Positions 7,970-15,816 of a DNA stretch of 64,000 nt are shown in pieces (the first letter of the stretch is position 1; the number at the start of each line of letters is the position of its first letter). The notes beneath the pieces were generated by a model. That model was given only the letters and a program-made list of their open reading frames with translations, did no database searches and had not been told where the DNA came from. Location: positions 372,001 to 436,000 of the forward strand of contig NZ_DS990130.1 of the NCBI RefSeq assembly GCF_000187895.1. Reading direction: 5' to 3'. The stretch is from Phocaeicola plebeius DSM 17135. GTDB taxonomy: Bacteria; Bacteroidota; Bacteroidia; Bacteroidales; Bacteroidaceae. The translations under genes and the position numbers were made by a program.

Positions 7970-8734
7970 ATGAATATAGTCGATGAACTGAACAATGAGT
8001 TTTCGAAACAGAAATCGCTTTACAAGGTAGGGCAACAGCCTGTGGCAGAACTGGAAAAATACAAGCAAATTGCCATGGGGTATGCGGAAATGGAAAATGC
8101 GGTATCTGTGCTGAGTGATATGCATACGAATGTGAGTTACGTGTACTATGGGCGCTTTTCCCAGGTGTTTGGCTGGAATTGTGAGAATGGCACGGAAGAG
8201 AAAATAGATTCTATTTGGGAGGAAAAGATTTTGAAGCAGATTCATCCCGATGATTTGCATGACAAGTATTTGCAGGAGCTTCGTTTCTTTCACTTTGTGC
8301 GACGTCAGCCCAAGACAAAGCGGACTGATTTTTATCTGGCCAATAAGTTGCGTATAAAGGATGCGCAGGGAAACTATCAGTTTGTGCTGCACCGGTTGTT
8401 TTATGTTCCTTCTCCTATAGGGAATAGTTTGTGGCTGGCATTATGCGTGTATACTCCATGGTTATTCGGCTTTTCCGGCAAGAGCAGGGTGATTCATTCG
8501 GTTACCGGAGAAATGATGGAATTAGGTGGTCAGGAGGATGCACAAATCTTGTCGGACAGAGAGAAACAAATTCTCCGGTTGATAGATAAGGGGCTGATGA
8601 GCAAGGAGATTGCCAGTCAGCTTTCTATCAGTGTGCATACGGTCAGTCGGCACCGTCAGGAGATTTTGGGTAAGCTTCAGGTGAAAAGCTCCATTGAAGC
8701 ATGTAGGGTTGCAAAGGAGTTGGGGATTTTGTAA
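7970..8734 (+). CDS. LuxR-family transcriptional regulator with N-terminal PAS-like domain
   Basis: A 254-residue protein starting at MNIVDELNNE; an upstream in-frame ATG at 7946 is a possible alternative. The last 60 residues or so form a LuxR/FixJ helix-turn-helix: LSDREKQILRLIDKGLMSKE, then IASQLSISVHTVSRHRQEIL. The N-terminal half (VYYGRFSQVFGWNCENGTEE) looks like a PAS-type sensor fold common in Bacteroides LuxR regulators. There is no receiver domain and no adjacent kinase. The divergent DUF1349 gene is the nearest candidate target, by position only. The ligand is unknown. Confidence 0.85.
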   Translation: MNIVDELNNEFSKQKSLYKVGQQPVAELEKYKQIAMGYAEMENAVSVLSDMHTNVSYVYYGRFSQVFGWNCENGTEEKIDSIWEEKILKQIHPDDLHDKYLQELRFFHFVRRQPKTKRTDFYLANKLRIKDAQGNYQFVLHRLFYVPSPIGNSLWLALCVYTPWLFGFSGKSRVIHSVTGEMMELGGQEDAQILSDREKQILRLIDKGLMSKEIASQLSISVHTVSRHRQEILGKLQVKSSIEACRVAKELGIL

Positions 8735-8771
8735 TGTGTTTGTGATTTTTATCAGGAAATGTACTGTTTTT

Positions 8772-8829
8772 CGGTGAATAGATGTTTTATTCTCCGATTT
8801 TTTTCGGTGAATAGATGTTTTATTCACCG
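8772..8829 (+). promoter_or_regulatory. Tandem palindromic operator upstream of fic gene
   Basis: Two copies of CGGTGAATA-N7-TATTC(T/A)CCG at 8772-8796 and 8805-8829, exactly 33 bp apart (about three helical turns). The second is a perfect 9-bp palindrome, the first has one mismatch. A -7-like TATCTTTA at 8839-8846 places the second palindrome over the expected -33 region, a typical repressor arrangement. The Fic protein has its own C-terminal winged-helix-like region, so autoregulation is plausible. Confidence 0.65.
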
Positions 8830-8863
8830 AAAAATCATTATCTTTATTGCTAAAAGTTACTAT

Positions 8864-9979
8864 ATGTATTTACATGAAAGAGAAAACTGGTGGCAGTTTA
8901 CCTACGATAGTAGTAAAGTACTTAAGCTTTTAGGGCGAATCAGGGTGAAACAAGGAATGGTGTTAGGTAGTCTTTCTACTCTTGGATTTGAATTTCAGGA
9001 TGAGGCTATGCTTTCTACCATGTCTGTCGAACTGGTTCGTTCTTCGGAAATTGAGGGTGAAATGTTGAATTTGCAGGAAGTGCGTTCTTCTATTGCTCGT
9101 CGTTTAGGTATTGAAACGGCTGGTATTGTTCCAGCTTCCCGATATGTGGAAGGAATAGTGGAGATGCTATTGGATGCTACGCAAAATTATAAAAAGCCTT
9201 TATCTGACGACCGTCTTTTCGGATGGCATAATGTATTGTTTCCGTCTGGAATAAGTGGATTGTACAGAATTGAAGTTGGGAAGTATCGCACAGGTGAAAT
9301 GCAGGTCGTTTCGGGAGCAATGGGGCGTGAAAAGGTTCATTATCAGGCTCCCTCGCCAGAAAAAGTACCCGAAGAGATGAAGCGTTTTATTCAGTGGGTT
9401 AATACTGAAGAAGATATAGACGAAGTAATTAAGGCAGCAATTGTTCATTTATGGTTTGTGTCTATACATCCTTTTGATGATGGTAATGGACGAATTACCA
9501 GGGCCTTGACTGATATGATGCTGGCACGTTCAGAGAATACTGGTAAAAGGTTTTATAGCATGTCCGCTGAAATCAAGTTAATGCAAAAAGAGTATTATGA
9601 GATATTGGAAAGAACTCAGAAAGGCGATGGAGACATTACGGAATGGCTTCTCTGGTTCCTGAAGTGTCTTGAAAAAGCATTGGATTCAACACGAGATACA
9701 TTGGCTACTGTGCTGGAAAAAGCCAAGTTTTGGGAGTATTTTAGGGATATAGAGTTTAATGTGCGGCAACGTAAACTGATTAATATGCTGTTTGATGGTT
9801 TCTTGGGTAAACTTACTTCTGGTAAATGGGCTAAAATTGCTAAATGTTCGTCGGATACGGCTTTGAATGATATAAACGATTTGATTGCCAAAGGTGTGTT
9901 GGTGAAGAATAATGAGGGAGGTAGAAGTACAAATTATTCTTTAGCAAAGCTACATTGTATAGATGAAAGGAAGAAGTAA
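8864..9979 (+). CDS. Fic family protein (putative AMP-transferase) with DUF4172-type N-terminus
   Basis: A 371-residue protein. ATG 8864 (MYLHERENWWQF) is chosen because longer in-frame starts run through the operator repeats. N-terminal helices carry the inhibitory motif SSEIEG at residues 60-65, fitting (S/T)xxxE(G/N) with Glu64. The Fic core motif HPFDDGNGR is intact at 202-210, with catalytic His202. The C-terminal about 90 residues resemble a winged-helix DNA-binding domain (LTSGKWAKIAKCSSDTALND, then GRSTNYSL). Fic enzymes usually transfer AMP from ATP to Ser, Thr or Tyr of a target protein; the N-terminal motif keeps them off. No antitoxin gene is adjacent, as expected for this self-inhibited class. 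The target is unknown. Confidence 0.9.
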   Translation: MYLHERENWWQFTYDSSKVLKLLGRIRVKQGMVLGSLSTLGFEFQDEAMLSTMSVELVRSSEIEGEMLNLQEVRSSIARRLGIETAGIVPASRYVEGIVEMLLDATQNYKKPLSDDRLFGWHNVLFPSGISGLYRIEVGKYRTGEMQVVSGAMGREKVHYQAPSPEKVPEEMKRFIQWVNTEEDIDEVIKAAIVHLWFVSIHPFDDGNGRITRALTDMMLARSENTGKRFYSMSAEIKLMQKEYYEILERTQKGDGDITEWLLWFLKCLEKALDSTRDTLATVLEKAKFWEYFRDIEFNVRQRKLINMLFDGFLGKLTSGKWAKIAKCSSDTALNDINDLIAKGVLVKNNEGGRSTNYSLAKLHCIDERKK

Positions 9980-10014
9980 CAAGAATGTATGATTGGATGA
10001 TATAAAAAATGGAG

Positions 10015-10022
10015 TAATTTTG
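10015..10022 (+). promoter_or_regulatory. -7 promoter element for DUF4091 gene
   Basis: TAATTTTG fits TAnnTTTG, with TTG at 9993-9995 as -33 element and 19 bases between them. The start codon lies 67 bases downstream. Confidence 0.5.
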
Positions 10023-10088
10023 TAGATTTGAATTATCAGAAATTTGCAGAAAGATTTTCAAGTTAGCACTAAACCTAAATAATAAACC

Positions 10089-11867
10089 ATGAAAAAAATG
10101 TTGTTTTTATCGGCGCTGCTTGCATGCGGGCCGGCCTGTTTTTCTCAGCAGGCAGAAAAGTTTCCACTGGGAGATTATGTAGAACTGACCGATACGAAGC
10201 CGCACGACGGGGAAGAGGTGTGGAGTAAGATGACTGCTCCGGTTCGGTTTTGTTGGGGAACGACGGATGTGCGTTACAAGAAACTGAATGTGCCCGACGT
10301 GAAAGCTACCGGTACGCTCCGGTTGAAGGCCTGGAAGGGAGAGCGTGTGAATGCACAGGCAGTGCTTTGGACGCAGAAAGAACTGGAAGGAGCGGAAATT
10401 GCTGTCAGTGAATTGAAGAACGGTTCTTCGGTAATTCCCGCCTCGGCCGTGAATACGTATTTTGTACGTTATGTAATGACGGATGAATTGAATAAGGATG
10501 GAAGCGGAGGTTGTGGTCCTCGTGAGAACAAGGCGGAATGGGATTCTTCCATGGTGGCCGATGTGCTCGATATTGTGCGGGTACGTGAAGTTCAGGCGCG
10601 CAGTACGCAGCCCGTGTGGCTGAATGTATGGGTGCCTGCTGATGCACGCCCCGGAAAGTATAAAGGTACGCTGACGGTGTCTGGAAAGAATTTTGAAGCC
10701 ATGAAATTGCCGTTTGAAATCGAAGTGGTGAACCGTACGTTGCCGGAGCCGCAGAAATGGGCGTTTCACCTGGACTTGTGGCAGAATCCGTATGCCGTGG
10801 CGCGTTACTATCAGGTGCCGTTGTGGAGCAAGGAGCACTTTGACGCCATGCGTCCTATCATGAAAATGCTGGCCAATGCGGGGCAGCGGGCCATTACCGC
10901 CAGCATTATGCACAAGCCTTGGGCCGGACAGACGGAGGACCATTACGACAGTATGATTTTCCGGATGAAGAAGCTGGATGGTACGTGGGTGTACGATTAT
11001 ACGGTGTTCGACAAGTGGGTGGAATTCATGATGAACGAAGTGGGTATCAAGGATTTGATTAGCTGCTATACGATGATTCCATGGGCGTTGAGCTTTGATT
11101 ATTTTGATCAGGCTACTAACCGCGTGCAGTTTATCAAGGCTGCTCCGGGCGAGGAGGCCTACGCTGAATACTGGGGTACGTTCTTGAAAGATTTTTCCCG
11201 TCACTTACGTGAGAAGGGGTGGTTCGAAAAAACGGCCATTTCTATGGACGAACGCCCGATGGAGGCCATGCGTGAAGCTATTAAGGTGATTAAGGCGGCC
11301 GATCCGGAATTCAAGATTACGCTGGCCGGCAATTATCATGAGGAGATTCAGGGAGATTTGTATTATCTGAGTATCCCTTATGGCAATCAGTTCCCGGAAG
11401 AGGTAAAGGCAGAACGTGAACGGAAAGGACAAATCAGTACGGTGTATACTTGCTGTACGGAAGCTTTCCCCAATACATTTACTTTCTCTGAACCTGCCGA
11501 AGCGGCCTGGACGGTACTTCATGCGGTGGCTGGAGGATATGACGGTTACCTTCGCTGGGCAGTAAACAGCTGGCCGATGGATCCGCTGCGTGATTCACGT
11601 TTCCGTACGTGGGCAGCCGGTGATACGTATAGTATCTATCCTGGTCCGCGTAGCAGTATCCGTTTCGAACGTTTGGTGGAAGGTTTGCAGGATTGTGAGA
11701 AAATCCATATCCTTCGGGAAGAACTGGCAGCCAAGGGAGCAAACGGAAAGTTGAAGAAGCTGAATGCCAAACTGTCGGAATTTACACCGGAAGGTTGGAT
11801 AAAGACGAATAAGAAGTCTCCTGCTAAAATGGTAAGTGAAATGAATGCATTGCTCAATGAGATGTAA
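10089..11867 (+). CDS. DUF4091 / GH123-like glycoside hydrolase
   Basis: A 592-residue secreted protein with signal peptide ending near CFSQ. Residues about 60-215 form an N-terminal beta-sandwich (VWLNVWVPADARPGKYKGTL). From about 225 a (beta/alpha)8-type domain begins (WAFHLDLWQNPYAVARYYQ) and continues through AISMDERPMEAMREAIKVI; the acidic DE pair resembles the catalytic Asp-Glu of GH123 enzymes. The DUF4091 signature is near the C-terminus (GYLRWAVNSWPMDPLRDSRF). GH123 enzymes are beta-N-acetylgalactosaminidases acting by substrate-assisted catalysis, but many DUF4091 proteins have no tested substrate. It stands alone between its own promoter and a terminator. Confidence 0.85.
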   Translation: MKKMLFLSALLACGPACFSQQAEKFPLGDYVELTDTKPHDGEEVWSKMTAPVRFCWGTTDVRYKKLNVPDVKATGTLRLKAWKGERVNAQAVLWTQKELEGAEIAVSELKNGSSVIPASAVNTYFVRYVMTDELNKDGSGGCGPRENKAEWDSSMVADVLDIVRVREVQARSTQPVWLNVWVPADARPGKYKGTLTVSGKNFEAMKLPFEIEVVNRTLPEPQKWAFHLDLWQNPYAVARYYQVPLWSKEHFDAMRPIMKMLANAGQRAITASIMHKPWAGQTEDHYDSMIFRMKKLDGTWVYDYTVFDKWVEFMMNEVGIKDLISCYTMIPWALSFDYFDQATNRVQFIKAAPGEEAYAEYWGTFLKDFSRHLREKGWFEKTAISMDERPMEAMREAIKVIKAADPEFKITLAGNYHEEIQGDLYYLSIPYGNQFPEEVKAERERKGQISTVYTCCTEAFPNTFTFSEPAEAAWTVLHAVAGGYDGYLRWAVNSWPMDPLRDSRFRTWAAGDTYSIYPGPRSSIRFERLVEGLQDCEKIHILREELAAKGANGKLKKLNAKLSEFTPEGWIKTNKKSPAKMVSEMNALLNEM

Positions 11868-11889
11868 AAGATGCATCTGCAGGAAATAA

Positions 11890-11920
11890 AAAAAGTCCGG
11901 TCGCAATGGCCGGACTTTTT
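11890..11920. terminator. Bidirectional intrinsic terminator
   Basis: A perfect 11-bp stem AAAAAGTCCGG / CCGGACTTTTT with a 9-base loop. It can end both the DUF4091 transcript and the convergent OmpH-like transcript. Confidence 0.85.
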
Positions 11921-11944
11921 AGTATGATAAAATCAAATGAGTAT

Positions 11945-12541
11945 TTATTTCTTTGTGCTAGGAGTGTAACGTGCGTTCAAGCCGTCAACGATTTCCTGTG
12001 TGATATCCAGTGACTTGTCTGCAAACAACAGGTTGTCCAACTGTGTGTTGCTGATGATCAGGCTGTAGCCTTTTTTCTGGTTGTATACTTTCAAGAATGA
12101 GTTGATAGAATCGCGAAGCTGCAAGCTGTTCTTCTGGTTTTCAGCCTGAAGGTCAGCATAAAGCTTTTCCTGCAACTGCTGCAAGTCGCGCTGTTTCTGC
12201 AACAGACGTGCGTTTTCCTGTTCTGCACGTTCGCGGCTGGCAAAACCGTTGTTTTCCAACTTACGCTGGAATTCTCTCATTTCGCCGTCCAGTTCTTTTG
12301 CTTTTTCATTCAATGTCGTACGGATGTTTTCTTCCTTCTGAATCATCAGTTCGTTCAGGTCGTTCCAATAGCGATATTTAGTGAGCAGCGAATCAACTTC
12401 TACGTAGGCAATCTTCATATTTGTACCTGCTACTGCCGGAGCAGAAGCTTCAGTAGAAGTTCCCTTGTTGTCTGTGCATTGTGCAAACAGGAATACTACG
12501 GCAAGAGCCAGGAGTCCTTTCAAAACATTCATTTTTTTCAT
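11945..12541 (-). CDS. OmpH/Skp-family periplasmic lipoprotein
   Basis: A 198-residue protein. The N-terminus is a lipoprotein signal with FLFAQC (Cys22). After a short Ser/Ala linker comes the OmpH domain: KIAYVEVDSLLTKY, a long charged helical hairpin (about residues 65-150), and YSLIISNTQLDNLLFADKSL. Skp-type chaperones hold unfolded outer-membrane proteins in the periplasm with their helical arms. A lipid-anchored version is common in Bacteroidetes. A small membrane-protein gene lies 37 bases upstream on the same strand and may share its transcript. Confidence 0.85.
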   Translation of the reverse strand: MKKMNVLKGLLALAVVFLFAQCTDNKGTSTEASAPAVAGTNMKIAYVEVDSLLTKYRYWNDLNELMIQKEENIRTTLNEKAKELDGEMREFQRKLENNGFASRERAEQENARLLQKQRDLQQLQEKLYADLQAENQKNSLQLRDSINSFLKVYNQKKGYSLIISNTQLDNLLFADKSLDITQEIVDGLNARYTPSTKK

Positions 12542-12578
12542 AATGATATTGATATCGTTTTTTAGTTAATTATTAGCT

Positions 12579-12806
12579 TCATTGTTCTGTTGCTGCCGAC
12601 TGCCTTTCCGGAATGGCGTGAGGATTGATGCGCTGGGCTTCACGGTCCTGCGATTGCACGCATCCGATACCTCTTTTCCGCATGGCCTTGCTTCCGCTGA
12701 CGTGTGTGTTAGGGAAGCGTCCATTCTTCTTGAAAAGTATTTTCACCGATAATAGCGCTATGCAGATAGCAACTATTAACAAAGTTATCAGGAGAGTCTT
12801 GAGCAT
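12579..12806 (-). CDS. Small single-pass membrane protein
   Basis: A 75-residue protein with one N-terminal transmembrane helix (about residues 3-23) and a basic tail with FPNTHVSGSKAMRKRGIGC and VQSQDREAQR. The tail wording looks like a conserved Bacteroides small protein, though I cannot name a function. A -7 box TATCTTTG lies on this strand at 12833-12826. It is followed by the OmpH-like gene. Confidence 0.7.
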   Translation of the reverse strand: MLKTLLITLLIVAICIALLSVKILFKKNGRFPNTHVSGSKAMRKRGIGCVQSQDREAQRINPHAIPERQSAATEQ

Positions 12807-12825
12807 TTCTATTAATTTTGTGGTG

Positions 12826-12833
12826 CAAAGATA
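12826..12833 (-). promoter_or_regulatory. -7 promoter element, small membrane protein / ompH transcript
   Basis: On the minus strand this reads TATCTTTG, a full match to TAnnTTTG, 20 bases upstream of the start codon. No good -33 element was seen. Confidence 0.45.
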
Positions 12834-12950
12834 TAGTTTTTGTCACGATTCCTCAGGGTTTTGTCTTTAAAAAAGCCTTTTATGTGAGGAAAAACGCTGT
12901 ATTTAACTTTTGTTTGCATCTAATTTTTAATCGTTTATTGAAATACTTTT

Positions 12951-14408
12951 ATGGAAAAGAAAGATTTGAAGCCGGCATCGGTTTTTCATTATTTTGAAGA
13001 AATCTGCCGTGTGCCGCGTCCTTCCAAGAAGGAAGAAAAAATCAGAAATTATCTGGTGGACTTTGCAAAAGCCCATGCGCTGGAATATAAAGTGGATGAG
13101 GCTGGAAATGTCTTGATTTGCAAACCGGCTACCGCTGGTATGGAAAATCTGAAAAAAGTGGTGTTGCAGTCGCACATGGACATGGTATGCGAGAAAAATA
13201 ACCAGACGGTGCATAATTTTGAGACAGACCCGATTGAAACTTACATTGATGGGGAATGGCTGAAGGCGAAAGGTACCACACTGGGTGCTGACAACGGTAT
13301 CGGTATGGCGACTGAGCTGGCTGTGCTGGCTGCAGATGATATTCAGCACGGACCGCTGGAATGTTTGTTCACCGTAGATGAGGAAACGGGACTGACCGGA
13401 GCATTTGCCTTGAAAGAAGGTTTCATGAGCGGAGATATTCTGATAAACCTGGATTCGGAAGATGAAGGAGAATTGTTTATTGGTTGTGCCGGAGGTGCTG
13501 GTACCACAGCTGAATTCCCTTGTCCGATGACGGCAGCTCCCGAAGGTTATTTCTTCTTCCGTGTGGCGGTTAAAGGATTGACCGGCGGACATTCTGGTGA
13601 CGACATCAATAAGAACCGTGCCAATGCCAACAAGTTGCTCGACCGTTTCCTGGTAATCTTGATGAAGCAGTATGATTTGCGTCTGAGCCACATTGACGGA
13701 GGTAACTTGCACAATGCCATTCCGAGAGAAGCCCATGCCGTTTGTGCCGTACCGATGGCTGATAAAGAAAATGTACGGGTGGCATTGAATATATTCCTGG
13801 CTGAGGTAGAGAATGAATTTGCAGTGACAGAACCGAATCTGACCATGGAACTGGAGTCGGAAACTCCTTGTGCGGAGGTGATGGAGAAAGAAGCCATGAC
13901 ACGCTTCCTGCATTCACTGTATGCCGTACATCATGGAGTGTATGCCATGAGTCAGGACATTGAAGGTTTGGTGGAGACTTCTTCTAACTTGGCTTCGGTG
14001 AAGATGCGCGACGGCAAGATTGTGGTAGTGACAAGTCAGCGTAGTTCTATCCTTTCTTCTCGTAAGGATATGTCGCAGATGGTACGTTCAACATTCGAGT
14101 TGGGTGGAGCTACTTGTGTGACCGGTGACGGTTATCCGGGCTGGAAACCGAATCCGTCGTCTGCTATTCTGAAGGTGGCTGTAGAAAGCTACAAACGTCT
14201 GTTTGGAGTGGAACCGAAAGTGAAAGCGATTCATGCCGGACTGGAATGTGGATTGTTCCTGGAGAAATATCCGTCATTGGATATGGTTTCTTTCGGACCG
14301 ACGCTGCGTGGCGTGCACTCACCGGATGAACGCATGCTGATTCCTACGGTGGACAAGTTCTGGCGTCATCTGCTGGATGTGCTGGTAAATATTCCGGCTC
14401 GTTCATGA
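12951..14408 (+). CDS. pepD: Aminoacyl-histidine dipeptidase (peptidase D, M20C)
   Basis: A 485-residue cytosolic metallopeptidase of normal family length. Zinc-site motifs are all present: LQSHMDMVCEK, GTTLGADNGIGMA, VDEETGLTGAFAL and NLDSEDEGELFIGCAGG, then HSGDDINKNRANANKLL in the lid domain. It hydrolyses Xaa-His and other dipeptides (carnosine-type substrates) with a two-metal centre. Its stop codon overlaps the start of the next gene by four bases (ATGA), so the two are translationally coupled. Confidence 0.95.
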   Translation: MEKKDLKPASVFHYFEEICRVPRPSKKEEKIRNYLVDFAKAHALEYKVDEAGNVLICKPATAGMENLKKVVLQSHMDMVCEKNNQTVHNFETDPIETYIDGEWLKAKGTTLGADNGIGMATELAVLAADDIQHGPLECLFTVDEETGLTGAFALKEGFMSGDILINLDSEDEGELFIGCAGGAGTTAEFPCPMTAAPEGYFFFRVAVKGLTGGHSGDDINKNRANANKLLDRFLVILMKQYDLRLSHIDGGNLHNAIPREAHAVCAVPMADKENVRVALNIFLAEVENEFAVTEPNLTMELESETPCAEVMEKEAMTRFLHSLYAVHHGVYAMSQDIEGLVETSSNLASVKMRDGKIVVVTSQRSSILSSRKDMSQMVRSTFELGGATCVTGDGYPGWKPNPSSAILKVAVESYKRLFGVEPKVKAIHAGLECGLFLEKYPSLDMVSFGPTLRGVHSPDERMLIPTVDKFWRHLLDVLVNIPARS

Positions 14409-15424
14409 GAAAATTAATTTATAGCTTGCTATGGGCTGTGTGCGGCATGAGTGCCGCACCGGCTCAGGCACAGCATGCGTTCCGGGTGATGGAGTACAAC
14501 GTGGAAAACTTGTTTGACTGCCGTCACGATTCCTTAAAGCAGGATACGGAATTTTTGCCGGGGAGTGTACGGAACTGGACGTATAGTCGCTTTCAGGATA
14601 AGGTGAATAAGATTGGAAAGGTCATACTGGCAGCAGGAAAGGAGCAGGTGCCCGATTTGGTGGGCTTGTGTGAAGTGGAAAATGACTATTGCCTGAAAAG
14701 TTTGACCCGTTATTCTCCGCTTCGTGAAGTGGGTTATAAATATGTCATGACCAGCTCGCCCGATGAGCGTGGCATCGATGTGGCTCTGTTGTATCAGCCA
14801 GTCTCGTTCCGGTTGCTCGCTTCACAGAAAATTCGTATTCCGTCAGATTCATTGGGTATGCGTCCTACGCGGGATGTGCTGTATGTATCGGGACGTGTGG
14901 TAAGCGGAGATACGTTAGATGTCTTTGTCTGTCATCTTCCCTCGCGTGTGGGAGAGGCAAAGAAAACAGATCCCTATCGTTTGTGGGTGGCCCGCAGAAT
15001 CCGTCAGGCTGCTGATTCGGTCATGGCTGAACGGCAGAATCCCCGTCTTATTATTATGGGGGACTTTAATGATTATCCTGATGGAAAGTCCTTACAGGAA
15101 GGGATTCGGGTGTCTGCCTTGGCTGGACAGCCGGAATCACGTGTCTTGTATAATCTGATGGATAACCAGCAGGGAGGGACCTATCGTTATAAAGGAGAGT
15201 GGGGGGTACTGGATCAGATGGTGGTGAACGGTGGTCTGTTGCAGCCGGATGCCCGTACAAGGACTTCAAAAGAAAAAGCTTCTATCTTGCGTTTTCCTTT
15301 TTTGTTGGAAGAAGATAATGTGTATGGAGGGGATACGCCTTTCCGCACCTATAAAGGAATGCGGTATCACGGAGGATATAGCGATCATCTTCCGGTGCTG
15401 CTGGAACTGATAGTGGAAGAATAG
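14405..15424 (+). CDS. Secreted endonuclease/exonuclease/phosphatase family protein
   Basis: A 339-residue protein with a signal peptide (cleavage near PAQAQ). It has the EEP fold motifs in order: RVMEYNVENLFD (metal-binding Asn), VGLCEVEND (Glu), DVFVCHLPSR (His), IMGDFNDYP (Asp and Asn) and GYSDHLPVLLELI (Asp-His). Members cleave phosphodiester bonds in nucleic acids or phospholipids; the substrate here cannot be told. Because of the signal peptide it acts outside the cytoplasm. It overlaps pepD by 4 bp. Confidence 0.9.
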   Translation: MRKLIYSLLWAVCGMSAAPAQAQHAFRVMEYNVENLFDCRHDSLKQDTEFLPGSVRNWTYSRFQDKVNKIGKVILAAGKEQVPDLVGLCEVENDYCLKSLTRYSPLREVGYKYVMTSSPDERGIDVALLYQPVSFRLLASQKIRIPSDSLGMRPTRDVLYVSGRVVSGDTLDVFVCHLPSRVGEAKKTDPYRLWVARRIRQAADSVMAERQNPRLIIMGDFNDYPDGKSLQEGIRVSALAGQPESRVLYNLMDNQQGGTYRYKGEWGVLDQMVVNGGLLQPDARTRTSKEKASILRFPFLLEEDNVYGGDTPFRTYKGMRYHGGYSDHLPVLLELIVEE

Positions 15425-15465
15425 AGCCGTTTCTTGCACGTATTGAAAGTTGATATATTGGCCAT

Positions 15466-15524
15466 GGCTCTTTCATTTCAGCTAAATTAGTACTTCTCCG
15501 GTAGTACTGGCTTATGAAAGAGCC
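15466..15524 (+). other. Nested hairpin downstream of EEP gene
   Basis: Outer arms GGCTCTTTCAT (15466-15476) and ATGAAAGAGCC (15514-15524) pair perfectly and enclose inner arms AGTACT (15489-15494) and AGTACT (15503-15508). No T-tract follows. It may be a 3-prime end structure or a protein-binding palindrome. Apart from this and the doubtful small ORF at 15575-15790, the 392-base gap holds nothing I recognise. Confidence 0.5.
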
Positions 15525-15574
15525 GTATAGTATTGGCTAAATGAATAATGTTTTCTTGCCCTAGAGTTGCTTTT

Positions 15575-15790
15575 ATGAATAAAAAAAAGTATATTTATTG
15601 CGAAATCAATCATTTGACTTTTATGTTACGTTATATATTAGTGGTAACTATTGAAATGAAAGTGGAAAATGATGGTAGGGAAAATACGATTGTGTCAAGC
15701 CATACTTTTGTCCCTAGGTTCCGATGGGATTATTATAATTCTGGTGACTGGTATTACAATGTATATCCATTTGTTCCCATTGAGAACTGA
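15575..15790 (+). CDS. Possible small hypothetical protein
   Basis: A 71-codon open frame from ATG 15575 (an ATG at 15548 is also in frame) to a stop 26 bases before the next gene. The C-terminal part (FVPRFRWDYYNSGDWYYNVY) is aromatic-rich and looks more protein-like than random sequence. No family is recognised, there is no signal peptide, and no promoter stands out. It could be a remnant of a larger gene or a chance frame. Confidence 0.25.
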   Translation: MNKKKYIYCEINHLTFMLRYILVVTIEMKVENDGRENTIVSSHTFVPRFRWDYYNSGDWYYNVYPFVPIEN

Positions 15791-15816
15791 TTTTGTTAAC
15801 TTTTAATTGAAAGAAT

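Noticed and set aside
10107-11204. Long open frame on the minus strand inside the DUF4091 gene
   Set aside because: Composition is His/Arg-rich and without recognisable motifs; it is the antisense shadow of the well-supported plus-strand gene.
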